This document shows, piece by piece, positions 42,410 to 52,530 of a stretch of DNA of 64,000 nt (positions are counted from its first letter, which is position 1; every line of letters begins with the position of its first letter). Source of the stretch: Rhizomys pruinosus. Taxonomy: Eukaryota > Chordata > Mammalia > Rodentia > Spalacidae. A program made the translations under genes and the position numbers. The stretch is taken from NCBI GenBank assembly GCA_009823505.1, contig VZQC01011939.1:1520114-1584113 (forward strand). Direction: 5' to 3'. The notes beneath the pieces were generated by a model that worked only from the letters and a program-made list of their open reading frames with translations, ran no database searches and was not told the DNA's origin.

Positions 42410-42446
<37 letters not shown>
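42071..42446. repeat. (CA)n-rich compound repeat
   Basis: CA runs mixed with CCCCACACAGACACAGACAC and ATATGCACATACCCCACACA units; the long Cys/Val and His/Thr open frames are artefacts. Confidence 0.93.
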
Positions 42447-42467
42447 AATTAAATATAACCAAATAAG

Positions 42468-42662
42468 GGCTGGAAAGAGCACTTACTGCTCTTCCAGAAG
42501 ACCTGGGCTCTGTTCCCAGCACCCACATTGTAGCTCACAACCATCTGTAACTCCAGTTCCAAGGGATCTGACACCCTCTTCTGGCCTCTGCGAGCATTGC
42601 ACACATGTGCTACACTTATATGCATGCAGGCAAAACACTCGCAGACATAAAATAAATAAAAA
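42468..42662 (+). mobile_element. B2 SINE
   Basis: B2 lacking part of its head; ends ACATAAAATAAATAAAAAATG. Confidence 0.88.
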
Positions 42663-42818
42663 ATGAACCTATTCTTAAAGAATTATTTAAACAAGATTGC
42701 ATGGCTATTTGTTTCCATTTCCACCTAGAAAATGTCTTTTTTTCACATCTGGAGAGAGATGTAAGACACAGGAAAGCCATTAAGTTTAGCTGAGAAAACA
42801 AAAGCCCTGGAAGCTCAC

Positions 42819-43218
42819 TGTGCTGGATAGCTTTAGTGTCAACTTGACACACATGGGTTGAGGGAGCCTCAGTCGGGGAATTGGCTCCATTGGATTGGCC
42901 TGTGGCCACATCTGTGGAGTATTGTCTTGATGGTCGAGCAGTGGGGGAGGGCCCAGCCCATAATTAGTGCCACCCTGGGCAGGTGGTTGTGTACCGTATA
43001 AGAGGGCAGGCTGGGCATGAGCCAAGAGAGCAAGCCAGTGAACAGCATTCCTCCATGGCTGTGCTTCGGCTCCTGCCTCCAGGTTCCTGCCCTGAGTTCT
43101 TGCCTTGGGCTCCCTGAGTGATGAACTGTGACCCGGGAGATGTAAGCTGAATAAACCCTTTCCTCCCCAAGTTGGTGTCGGAGTGTTTTGTCACAGCAAT
43201 GGAAGACAAACTAGAACA
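42819..43218 (+). mobile_element. Solo ERVL-type LTR
   Basis: 400 bp, TGTGCTGGATAGC to AACTAGAACA, 5-bp target duplication CTCAC at 42814-42818 and 43219-43223. Contains GTATAAGAGGGCAGGCTGGG (TATA-like) and GCTGAATAAACCC (polyadenylation-like). Confidence 0.85.
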
Positions 43219-43227
43219 CTCACCTCC

Positions 43228-43577
43228 TGACCCATCCCGCGGGTCAGTCAATGTGGTCCTGGAAGAGAAGGAGTGAGGGGAAGGGGCAAGAGACACAAGG
43301 AATGGAGACAAGACAGGTTCTGATCAAGTCTCATTTATTGTAGGAACACAAGTAGAATATAAAGGGTAGGGAATGCGGAAGCATTGCCAAACCACAGGTA
43401 CCTCAGTGCTTACATATTGGAAAGAATGTGCAGATACAGATCTTAACTTAAGGCAAACATTTGCAACACTACCTGTAATAAGTCACAATGGACTTCAACC
43501 TCCTCGTGACTATTTCAGTGCTGGGAAGCTGCTAGTGGAAAATTACTAGATGGCTAAACTCGTCCGAGAGCCCCACA
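43228..43577 (-). repeat. ERVK 3' LTR
   Basis: Minus strand TGTGGGGCTCTCGG to GGGATGGGTCA. The purine tract AATAAGGGGGACC lies immediately upstream of it (43578-43590, plus-strand complement). Confidence 0.92.
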
Positions 43578-43623
43578 GGTCCCCCTTATTTGTTATTACA
43601 TAAAAAAAAGCAGAAGAGACTGA

Positions 43624-44219
43624 AGTTGTGCCTGTCTTAGGTTCGAATTCACCCAGACACCCTCCTTAGCCGTCATTGGGTAGGCAACCTCCAGCGTCGT
43701 CCCCCTGTCTTAGCTTGGTAGGGTAGGCTAGCCTGGGGCTGTGATTCCATTACCCGTCTTTGGAAAAGCAACTTATCAAGCCGTATCATTATAGTTACGG
43801 GTCTCAGCATAAGAAGAGGAAAAATCCTCCATAAGCGATTGTTGGTAATGGACCTGGAGAGATTTGGCTTGAATAGCCTCAATTTGGGATCAGATAAATG
43901 CCATCAATTTATTAAGTAGCATTGGACCCAGAGATATGACGAGGAGGAGCCCAAGTAAAGGACCAAGAATGGTAGGCAAAAGAGTGGTCAGCCAAGGAGA
44001 AGTATTAAGCCAATTGCTGAACCAGCCTTGTTCTTTTTCCCTTTGTAACTTTCTATGTTGTAAACCTTCTCTTACTTTTTGTAGGGAATCTTTAACCACG
44101 CCAGAATGATCAGCATAGAAGCAACACTCTTCTTTTAGGGCAGCACACAAACCTCCTTGTTGAGGTAGGAACAGATCTAGGCCACTACGATTTTGCAGGA
44201 CAACCTCAGCTAATGAGGA
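43624..44219 (-). pseudogene. ERV env transmembrane subunit, broken
   Basis: The frame enters just after a TAA near 44224. In order it shows a LQNRSGLD segment (the conserved heptad/immunosuppressive-region position of gamma-type envelopes), the disulphide motif C-X6-CC, and a hydrophobic membrane span ([20 protein letters not shown]). A TGA then cuts off the cytoplasmic tail, which remains recognisable (QIEAIQAKSLQVHY). Transmembrane subunits of this type mediate membrane fusion in functional viruses; this copy lacks its surface subunit and fusion peptide region and cannot encode a complete protein. Confidence 0.85.
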
Positions 44220-44315
44220 TCGTTAGATGAAGGTACCCACCCCTCAGCAGAGGTCTCACATCCCCAGTAAGAACAATAATAATCACTGTGTTCCCCACAT
44301 CCCCTCCCCCAGCTG

Positions 44316-44660
44316 TTAACTGCAGGGCAGGCATAAAAACAAGTCTTTTTTAACATGCCTATTGCCAAATTTGTATGGCATCCAGGACGGCCGCACGGGG
44401 GTGGGGGGCTTGTCCTTAGTAAACTTGCTTGATTTGGGATCCTGGGAGAGCAGGTAACATATATCTACTTTCAGTGAAGGCCACCAGGTACCTCGAGGAT
44501 GAATTCCACTGATTTGGGTCACCATGGACTGAGTACTGGGAGTGATGATCTGCCAGGTTATAGTCCATGGTTCATGAAGGTTGGAGGTTGGGAACTCCCA
44601 AGGTGTGTAAATGCTGAATAGGAGGTTCACGATCAGAAAATGCAACATCTTGTATTGCCT
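44316..44660 (-). pseudogene. ERV env surface subunit, N-terminal fragment
   Basis: About 110 codons beginning near the env start, with the pattern PWTITWQI ... GTWWPSLKVDICYLL. This matches the N-terminal NLTWEV...TWWPDL..DLC pattern of gammaretrovirus-type surface glycoproteins. The frame stops at 44316, and only about 90 bp separate it from the transmembrane part where several hundred codons would be expected, so the receptor-binding middle and the cleavage site are deleted. Confidence 0.75.
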
Positions 44661-44689
44661 GTGAATGAAAAGGGTTAGATTTATCTCAA

Positions 44690-45860
44690 GAATGGGAGTT
44701 ATTCCTGGATAATTGGTTAGGTTGTCTTATTAATCTTTCAGGCAGCCATATGGCTGAATCAGCTTCTTTGGAGTAGATACATACTGATCCTCGTCCCTAG
44801 ATAAGGACTGGATCAGGTACATTCCATTTGTTGGTAAGAGGATCTTTCCACATGACTGAGGCATAATGTTCTTTGTTGTGGACTTCCAAAATCTTTCTGC
44901 AGCCGTGTGCCCATCACAGTCCAAGGTTAAAAAATTTAAAATTAAGAGTGTATGATTAAGAATGTTACATGGGGACCCTTTGGTAGGGTACTATTCCCCC
45001 TTTTTTACTTTTTCAAAATAGGATTTGAGTGTCTGATGAGCTCTTTTAACTATGCCTTGTCCTTGGGGGTTGTAGGGAATGCCTGTTTTTAAATTAATAG
45101 CTAATTTTTTTTACAAAAAGTCTTGAAAGAGGCACTAGTGTATCCTGGGTTATTGTCAGTTTTGATGGTGGTAGGAATGCCTAGGGCAGGACAAGTCTGT
45201 AGGAGGTGAGTAATGACATTTTTTGTAGCTTCTTCTGGATGGAGAGTGGCAAAGATGAAGCCACTAAATGTATCAATACAGACATGAACATATTTTAATT
45301 TGCCAAATTCAGGATAATGAGTGACATCCATCTGCCATAAGGCATTGGGTACAAGACCTCTAGGGTTTACACCTAGGTGTAAAACAGGCAAGTGGGTGAC
45401 ACAAGTTGAACGATATTTGACAATGTCTCTAGCTTGTTCTTTGGTTATTTTGAATAATAAACAAAGGGTGTGAGTATTAAGATGATGTAGAGAATGAGCT
45501 TGAATTGCTAGGTCAATGGGAGACATGAGTTGAGAGATCATAACTAATTGAATGGTGAGATCTGCTTTATCATTGCCCATGGACAGTGGACCAGGTAACC
45601 CTGAATGAGTCCTTAAGTGTCCTAAATAAAATTTGTGCTGTCTATGGATGATGAGAGTTCTACACTGTTCAAAGAGCTGAGCAGCGGTAGAGGTATGTTT
45701 TAGCTGACTGGCTGTTTCTAGATAAGGAATGGACAGAGCCAAGTAAGCGCTATCAGTATAAATATTTAGCAGCGAATGAGAGAAGGCCTGGAAAACAGCT
45801 ACGAGTGCATAGAGCTCTACTAATTGGGCAGATTTGGAGGGAGTAGTAAAAGAAAGTTTT
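44690..45860 (-). pseudogene. ERV pol remnant: RNase H end and integrase
   Basis: The frame 45742-45101 continues upstream to about 45860. It shows the RNase H signatures SAQLVELYAL and YTDSAYL, then the HHCC-zone leading into PNALWQMDVTHYPEFGKLKY and VHVCIDTFSGF (first integrase Asp), and TIKTDNNPGYTS (second Asp). A frameshift at about 45110 separates the third catalytic-region motif ([12 protein letters not shown]), and a TAG interrupts the C-terminal WKDPLTNKW...IYSKEADSAIW segment. The TDS and WQMD forms are betaretrovirus/IAP-like. Integrase would insert viral DNA; this one is non-functional. Confidence 0.88.
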
Positions 45861-45991
45861 ATCTTGATAATGATACAGCACTTATCTCAGTTTATGCAGC
45901 GGCAGTTTCCTGCAACGCACACTGAATTTATCTTTCTCTTTTCTCCAGGCCCTCTCACTGCGTCCCCTTCACAGGGTCCTCCGTGCTTCCG
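45861..45991 (-). other. ERV 5' leader joined to RNase H (deletion junction)
   Basis: Untranslated leader following the primer-binding site. It passes within about 130 bp into RNase H coding sequence, so gag, protease and most of RT are deleted. The exact breakpoint is not visible. Confidence 0.7.
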
Positions 45992-46009
45992 AGTTCACGT
46001 TGGGTGCCA
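45992..46009 (-). other. ERV primer-binding site (Lys-tRNA-like)
   Basis: Minus strand TGGCACCCAACGTGAACT, close to the TGGCGCCCAACGTGGGG site complementary to tRNA-Lys1,2 used by type-D betaretroviruses; two bases after the 5' LTR. Confidence 0.8.
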
Positions 46010-46011
46010 TG

Positions 46012-46363
46012 TGACCTGTCCTTCGGGTCAGTCAACGGGGGTCCTGGAAGAGAAGGAGTGAGGGGAAGGGGCAAGAGACGCAAGGAATGGAGACAAGACA
46101 GGTTCTGATCAAGTCTCCTTTATTGTAGGAACACAAGTAGAATATAAAGGGTAGGGAATGCAGAAGCATTGCCAAACCACAGGCACCTCAGTGCTTACAT
46201 ATTGGAAAGAATGTGCAGATAACAGATCTTTACTTAAGGCAAACATTTGCAACACCTCCTGTGATAAGTCACAACGGACTTCAACCTCCTTGTGACTATT
46301 TCAGTGCTGGGAAGCTGCTAGTGAAAAATTACTAGATGGCTAAACTCGTCCGAGAGCCCCACA
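46012..46363 (-). repeat. ERVK 5' LTR
   Basis: Right LTR (5' on the minus strand), same TG...CA ends as its partner. Confidence 0.92.
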
Positions 46364-46613
46364 ACCTCCCTCAGGATCCTGAAACAGCATGGAAGGAGGA
46401 GGGGTCCTTGATTGCTGTGCTCTCCAGGGACAGCCAGAGCATCTGTGATTGCTTCTGTGTTTGTTTTTTTTTTCAGAGGTGACCGCTCTTGCTTATGTAC
46501 ATGACCCTTACTGAAAAGAAAAGAAAAAAGAGAAACATTCCAAAAGACTTCATTAGGCAGTGAAGACATCTGGGCCACACCCAAGGGCCCCAGCAGAGCC
46601 AAGAGAAACCAGC

Positions 46614-47020
46614 TGTGCTGGCTAGCTTTAGTGTCAACTTGCCACACCTGGGTTGAGGGAGCCTCAATTGGGGAATTGGCTCCATTGGACTGGCCTGTGG
46701 CCATGTCTGTGGGGTATTGTCTTGATTGTTATGCAATGTGGGAGGGCCCAGCCCACTATGGGTGGTGCCACCCTGGGCAGGTTGTTGTGTACTGTATAAG
46801 AGGTCAGGCTGGGCATGGGCCAGGGGAGCAAGCCAGTGAACAGCATTCCTCCATGGCCTGTGCTTCAGCTCCTGCCTCCAGGTTCCTGCCCTGAGTTCTT
46901 GCCTTGGGCTCCCTGAGTGAGAACTGTGACCCAGGAGATGTAAGCTAAATAAGCCCTTTCCTCCCCAAGTTGGTGTCGGTCAGAGTGTTTTGTCATAGCA
47001 ATGGAAGACAAACTAGAACA
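46614..47020 (+). mobile_element. Solo ERVL-type LTR
   Basis: 407 bp, same family and orientation as 42819-43218. 5-bp target duplication CCAGC at 46609-46613 and 47021-47025. Confidence 0.87.
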
Positions 47021-47504
47021 CCAGCCTTGCAGTAGGCAGGTTCCAGCCCACCCTTCGTCAGGAAGATGACTCCCTCCCTGTAATCCAGCCATGGTCTTAA
47101 CAGAAACTGGAACACAAAGCTCTTAAACCCACTGATGTCCCTGAGGGAGACCACAGACCTTTCTCCCTCCCCCTTCTGTAAGGACCAGGTGGCTGGATGC
47201 TGGGTACTTTCCCTGTGGTAGGGGCATCATTTGGATCACTGTGACACAGCTGTGACCTCGCCTCTCCCAGGGGGGATATCAGGCTCTGCCTGAAGTGACC
47301 CTGGAGGAGAGTTGTCTGAGTTTTACACCTGAATTCACCATCTGGAATGGCAAGGCAGGGCCAAGGCGAGGTTGAAGTAAAGAGCTGGTTTGTACCAAAA
47401 ATCCTGGTAGAGCCTGGGTGGAGCCACCATGTGGAGGTATTACACATGTACCATTCCCCAGGGGCATGGCCAGGCAGGTGTGTAACACTCTACACAGGGC
47501 CATG
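47021..47504. other. No gene recognised
   Basis: The 116-codon minus-strand open frame (47097-47447) shows no recognisable domain. Confidence 0.4.
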
Positions 47505-47690
47505 GCCAGGCAGGCATGTGGTAGAGTGCTTGCCTAGCATTCACAAGGGTCAGGTTCCATCCAAAGCACTGCACACATCAGGCATGGTAGTGCACGCCCA
47601 TAATCCCAGCACTTGTAATGTGAAGGGTGGCGATATATACCCAGTTTGAGGCCAGTCTGGGCTACATGAGACTCTGTCTCAAAAACCAAA
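47505..47690 (+). mobile_element. B4-like (ID+B1) SINE
   Basis: ID half GTGGTAGAGTGCTTGCCTAGC is followed by B1 half GGCATGGTAGTGCACGCCCAT ... GACTCTGTCTCAAAAACC. Confidence 0.78.
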
Positions 47691-48572
47691 GAGAGAATGG
47701 GGATTCCTGGATGTCACATGATGGGCCACGGGGGAGTGGGGGTGGCCTCACTTTCCCATGACCCTCTACGAACAGTGCATGGTGGCCACCCTGACTGACA
47801 CTGGCTCTCAAGAGTTGGGAAGCTCACTCCAGAACCTTCTGCACTGCCACTCTAAGTACCCATACCCTGAAGCACAAGGACTCTGGAGCATTAGAATTCT
47901 GTTGAGATGAACCTGAAGGCTGTGGGTGAGTCCGTGTGTCTCCTGGGCTCTGCAGCAGGATGCTTAAGTCAGGTGAGGGGATGTCCTCATCTTTGCACTT
48001 GGGAGGGACCACCAAGATGTAGACTGCCATACCTTCCCAGAAGAGCGGACCAGGACTGCCTCACCGGGAAGGGTGAGGAACCAGTGGTTGACACTGTGTG
48101 CAGATGGCCACCAGGCAGGGTGCTGTCAGTGTTCCCAGAGATCTCTGCAAAAGCTGCAACATGGAGGCCCCACTTCAGGGCCTCACAGCCCCCCACCCCT
48201 CCCATCCCCAATGCTGTGCAAGCCCGTGTCCTGGCTAGGTTCCCATCTCCAATCAGTCCCTAATGTCCCGCCCTCTTCTGGTATGCCTGCCTGTGTGTCT
48301 GTTTCTGTGCAGGTGTCGGTGCATGTGTGTGCATGTGTGTGTGGAGAACAGACCTGAGGTGTCAGTCCTCAGGACACTGTCTACCTTGGCTTTTGATGTG
48401 TGAAACAAAGACCCTTATACAATAATGACTAATTCAAGAGAAAAAGAGGGAAAGCAAGGCAGTTTAAGTTTCTGTTTCTGTAGAACCAGGTGCCAGGCCA
48501 AGGAGGGACGACTGAGCCTCAGATTTGGTGAAACAGTGAATGTTATAGTCCATTAAAAAAAAAAAGATTTAT
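47691..48572. other. No gene recognised
   Basis: Non-repetitive except a short TGCATGTGTGTG stretch near 48320; no supported exon. Confidence 0.4.
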
Positions 48573-48733
48573 GGGGCTGGAGAGATGGCTCAGCGGTTAA
48601 GAGCACTGACTACTCTTGCAGAGGACCCAAATTCGGTCTCCAGCACCCACATGGTGACTAACAAGCATCTGTAACCCTAGTTTCATGGAATCTGATGCCC
48701 TCTTCTGGTTTCTGGCAATGCATGCACTTGATA
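48573..48733 (+). mobile_element. B2 SINE
   Basis: B2 whose tail has become the following (ATCT)n repeat. Confidence 0.9.
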
Positions 48734-48764
<31 letters not shown>

Positions 48765-48765
48765 A
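48734..48765. repeat. (ATCT)n microsatellite
   Basis: About 8 tetranucleotide units. Confidence 0.93.
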
Positions 48766-48829
48766 TACCTTTACTGTATATATAGTATATTAATATATAT
48801 ATATTCATTATATATATACAGTAAAGGTA
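48766..48829. repeat. Perfect 19-bp inverted repeat with AT-rich spacer
   Basis: TACCTTTACTGTATATATA at 48766-48784 is exactly complementary to 48811-48829, with a 26-nt A/T-rich loop. Confidence 0.92.
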
Positions 48830-49319
48830 GCCCCATTGTCCAACAGTGAGGACATGGACTTACCTGCCACCTGGAATGTTAGCCTAGGCTCATTGAGGGT
48901 CAATGAGGTCTCGCAGCCTGGCCGCCGTCAGTCCTCCACCAGGCAAAGAAATTCAGAGGAATGAGAGCAGAGGTTGGGGTGCCTGGAATAGCAGGGCTGG
49001 ACCTCTGTGGCATGGCCCAGAGGACGAGCCTGTACCTGGGCACTCAGACTTCCAGTGGCCAGGTTGCCAGCAGAGAAGGCATGGCTTAGTGTGTAGCCTG
49101 AGGTTTGGGCAGTTTCTAGCCCAGTGACCTCCTTGGCCACACTTGAAACAGGCTCCTGGCAGAATGGACTTAGGTTGGGCTCCTACAGGATGGGGCTTGA
49201 TGGAGTGCCGGGTGTCCCTCTGTGGGAATACTGTTGGCCTCAGGGCAGCTACCAGGGCTGGGCATTGGCTTGCTTTTGCGAGCCTGTGGGAGGACTCAGC
49301 TGCCTCCTCTTGGCCATTA
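48830..49319. other. No gene recognised
   Basis: Nothing identified. Confidence 0.4.
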
Positions 49320-49478
49320 AATACCTTGCCTTTAATCTAGCACTTGGGAGGCAGAGGCAGGTGGATCTTTGTGAGTTAAGGCCAGCCTGGGGTCACAGAG
49401 CAAGGTTCCAGGACAGCTGGGGCTACAGGGAGACCCTGTCTCAAAAAGACCAAAAAAAAAAAAAAACAAAACAAAAAA
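49320..49478 (+). mobile_element. B1 SINE, 5' truncated
   Basis: B1 from CCTTTAATCTAGCACTTGGG to its A-rich tail; GCCATT flanks. Confidence 0.88.
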
Positions 49479-49997
49479 GCCATTCTCACCAAATCCTGCA
49501 CGGGAGTCTGGGGACCATCCTCGGCCCTTTTTTGGATATCTGGGAACATGAACCCTAACAATGCCCCTAGCCCCAGCCACCTCCCAAGGGGGGCATAGTA
49601 GGTTAGCAGTGTGGTGCAAGCATTGTGTGTGTAAGGCCACAGGAAAAGAATTAGGGGAAGCAGGCCAGTGGATGTGTGGAGACCAGGGTGGAAGTCGGGG
49701 GAGTAGGAGGAGCGGGGTACAGAGAGGCTTCTGGAGACTGGAAGTCTGGGGGAGCTACCGCAGCAGGGGTGGGAGGAGCACGGGGAGGGGGAGCAACCGC
49801 TGGGTGGAAGGAGCAGCAGGGGAGGGGGAGCAACCACAGGGCCCAGAAGGAGCAGCAGGGGAGGTGTTTTCACATCTACAGACAGGAAATAGACTTAAAT
49901 CCCCCTCACCAACACTGAACCTAGACTGAGAGAGGAGGGCAGAAATACAACATACAGTGTTGGAGAAACCTGTCTTGGCATAGTGTAGGTCAGGGCA
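49479..49997. other. No gene recognised
   Basis: Contains a diverged GGAGCAGCAGGGGAGGGGGAG-type repeat at about 49740-49865. Confidence 0.45.
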
Positions 49998-50572
49998 GCA
50001 GCCATGTTTATTGCAGCTCTCTTCACAATAGCCAGGAGCTGGAACCAACCCAAGTGCCCCTCAACTGATGAGCGGATAGAGAAAATGTGGTACATCTACA
50101 CAATGGAGTTCTATGCAGTGTAAAGAAAGATGACATCATGAACTTTGCAGGTAAATGGATGGAACTAGAACGTATTATGTTAAGTGAAGTAACACAGTCC
50201 CAGAAAAACAAATGACAAATGGTATCCCTCATCTGTGGATGCTAGCGCCAATTGCCTAGTTGTATTTCTTGTGCAGGGCTCCTTGAGCTTTTGTCCAAGT
50301 AGTTGGGAATGATGCATATTGGAAAGAACAACAACAACAAGAACAACAACACAAAAGACTGCATCAAAGAACTTCTGCTCAAAACAGTCAACTTCTGCAT
50401 CAAGAATTTTGAGAAAGACTGAGAAAAAGATGAAAAACATGTTTGGCAGAATGTACAAGCTCTAGTGGGGGGCGGTAGGGAGGGGGACACAGTTCCAGAT
50501 TTGATCTGTAACATAATCTTGTATTATATATATATATATTTAAAAAAAATAAAATAAAAAGGCAGGCATTTA
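49998..50572 (+). mobile_element. L1 LINE, 5'-truncated 3' end
   Basis: Starts within ORF2 (CAGCCATGTTTATTGCAGCTC) and runs through the 3' UTR with a (CAA)n run to an A/T tail at 50525-50572. Homologous to 330-890 and 62190-62772. Confidence 0.92.
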
Positions 50573-51001
50573 TTCCAGGAAATACGCTCTCTCTGGGCAA
50601 AGCCATGACAATTTAGGGTGAAGGACCAAGAGAAAGCACATGTCTGGGAGGCAGGAAGGTGCCTAACCTGTAGGTTAGGAGAGGGGTGATGGTGACATGT
50701 TGGAATCAACCAATCAGGTCAGGTCAGAGGCTGGAAGGTGGACCTCAGGTCCGTGGTCTCATGGGAATTTGCAGCTGCATCTGGATCCACAAACTCCAGT
50801 CAGGAAAGGAAGACTGGTCTGGATGTGTGGGCAGGCTCCACAGGGGTCTGGGGGAGGCAGCACTGGTCTGGACATGTGGGTAGATCTGGGCTCTGTGGGG
50901 GGGCTTGTCTGGATGTGTGGGGCTCGGCAGCATCCACTCTGTGCTAGGTGCTGCGCTGCAGGAAAAACCTGTCCTGAGCCAACATGCACCACCATGCCAT
51001 C
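50573..51001. other. No gene recognised
   Basis: Has a loose repeat of GTCTGGATGTGTGGG at 50817-50925. Confidence 0.45.
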
Positions 51002-51361
51002 TGTGTTAGTCACTTTTCTGTTGCTGTGATAAAACCACCATGACCAAGGGAACTTATAAAAGGAAGAGTTTACTTGAGCTTATGATTGACAGTTCCAGGG
51101 AATTAGAGTCCATTGTGGTGGGAGGCACGTAGGCAGGGCTGGAGCAGAAAGCCAAGGTTCAGATCTTCCAATGAGCACAGGAAGCCAAGAGAGTGCAACT
51201 GGAGACTGGCAAGGCTTGTTGAACTCTCTAACCCCACCCCAGTGACATACTTCCTCCAGTGGCCGCACCTTCTAAGACCTTCCAAAATAGCGCCACCAAC
51301 TGGGAACAAAATGTCTGAATACTTGAAGCCCATGGGGGACATTCTCATTTAAACCAGCACA
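51002..51361 (-). mobile_element. Solo ORR1-like MaLR LTR
   Basis: Same family as the LTRs at 18267 and 19938. 5-bp target duplication CCATC at 50997-51001 and 51362-51366. Confidence 0.92.
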
Positions 51362-51424
51362 CCATCCCACCCTAAGAAGTTCCAGTGAGTTGAACAGCCA
51401 GGCCAATGGTGCTCTTTGATAAAA

Positions 51425-51800
51425 ACCACAGTGTGCACCCTAACTACTATAGCGTATACCCCAGATAGAACATCCTCTTAACTACCATACTCTGTGCTCC
51501 CAACTGTTCACCTCACACCCTACCTAGCTCTCAATTGACTAGCATTCCCCACACCCTATATCTTACTATATCTTGAGCTCTAACAACAACACCCTATGCC
51601 CTAAAAGTATACTCCACAACCTAACTAATACACCCTACACCCTATTACACCCTGAGCTCGAATGAGTATAGTCTTTGCTCTAACTAGAACACCCTACACA
51701 CTAATACACTCTGAGCTCTAACTAGTATGCTCTGTGCCCTAACTAGTATACCTCATGCCCCAAGTAAAACACTCAGAAGCCTAAGTAGTACATTGCACAC
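51425..51800. repeat. Diverged tandem repeat rich in CCCTAACTA-like units
   Basis: Irregular recurrence of CACCCTA, CCCTAACTAGTATA and TCTGAGCTCTAACTAG blocks over about 370 bp. Confidence 0.65.
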
Positions 51801-51863
51801 CTACTGGCACCCCCTGAACCCACACCCTACCTGGGGAAGCAGAGGCAGGCTGGTGACCCCTAC

Positions 51864-51958
51864 GACAAAATCAGGGTCAGTCTCCCAGTCATAGACTCCC
51901 CTGTCATCATAAGGGATGGACATGGCATGGCCTGCTAACACTTTCCGCTGTGTCACTC
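51864..51958 (-). pseudogene. Cortactin-like N-terminal exon remnant
   Basis: After a TTTTCCAG acceptor, 29 codons (51950-51864) end at a GTAGGG donor-like site. They contain AGHAMSIPYDD and DWETDPDFV, matching the first 29 residues of cortactin, an actin-filament/Arp2/3-binding protein (AGHAVSIAQDD... DWETDPDFV), with no gaps. The positions of cortactin's initial Met-Trp read Gln-Arg, so the start codon is absent. No further cortactin repeats or SH3 domain were found in the window. It could be an exon of a partial duplicate or of an unannotated paralogue; short length limits certainty. Confidence 0.6.
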
Positions 51959-51964
51959 CTGGAA

Positions 51965-52285
51965 AACTGAATGCCATATTTGTTTTATGATAATTAAAAA
52001 AAACCCTTATCTTCACATGCATCCTGGACATACATGGATGGTTGTCTTAAATGATATCTGTCTAATTTAGGTGGGCAATTCAGTAACTGTTCCAAGCAGC
52101 TCAGCAGAGTGTTGTGCTGCTGTCTGCGGAGACAGAACAAGCTTCACCAGCCACGTTAGAGGCTCACATGGGATGTCAACCCTCAGGGCGAGAATTTTCC
52201 AGATAGGACCTGCTTTCAGGAAGATTTTAGTTTTTCATTCTTTGGTGTGCATACAAATTTTCATGTGTGTGAGCATGTTTTTGTG
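51965..52285. other. No gene recognised
   Basis: Nothing identified upstream of the cortactin-like exon on the minus strand. Confidence 0.4.
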
Positions 52286-52530
52286 TGTGCGTGTGTCCAT
52301 GTGGAGCCCTAGGTTGTTGTCAGGATCCTCCTCTATCACTCTTCAACATTATTCACTGAAGCAGGGTCTCTCAATCAAACCCAGAGCTCATGGATATGGC
52401 TAGTCTCGTTGGCCACCCTGCTCTGGGGAACCCTGTCTCTGCCTATGCCCACCCGGCATTTACATAGATTCTGGGTACCTTCGGGCTCCCATGGCCAGAG
52501 TTTTAACCTCTGAGACATCTCCCCAGCCCT
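52286..52530 (-). mobile_element. tRNA-derived/B4-like SINE, diverged
   Basis: AAGCAGGGTCTCTCAATCAAA, TCTGGGTACCTTCGGGCTCCC and TAACCTCTGAGACATCTCCCC/AGCCC in antisense order. Confidence 0.55.

Larger units (their letters stand above)
43228..46363 (-). mobile_element. Internally deleted ERVK-class endogenous retrovirus
   Basis: Two LTRs (350 and 352 bp) in the same orientation, with 6-bp target duplication ACCTCC at 43222-43227 and 46364-46369. A Lys-tRNA-like primer-binding site is next to the 5' LTR. The interior runs 5' leader, RNase H end, integrase, env. gag, protease and most of RT are gone, and env lacks its middle. The RNase H/integrase resembles betaretroviruses (class II), whereas env is of the gamma type (CX6CC transmembrane subunit). 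By hand count about 17 substitutions separate the LTRs (near 5%). Every coding part carries stops or frameshifts, so it is a dead copy. Confidence 0.92.

Noticed and set aside
43624..44660. Captured (syncytin-like) functional envelope gene
   Set aside because: The surface subunit is mostly deleted, and stop codons precede the transmembrane part and cut its tail.
47097..47447. 116-codon minus-strand open frame as a gene
   Set aside because: No domain, no splice context and no similarity recognised; length is compatible with chance.
51425..51800. Interstitial telomeric repeat
   Set aside because: No run of consecutive CCCTAA units; only CCCTAACTA-like words with other spacers.
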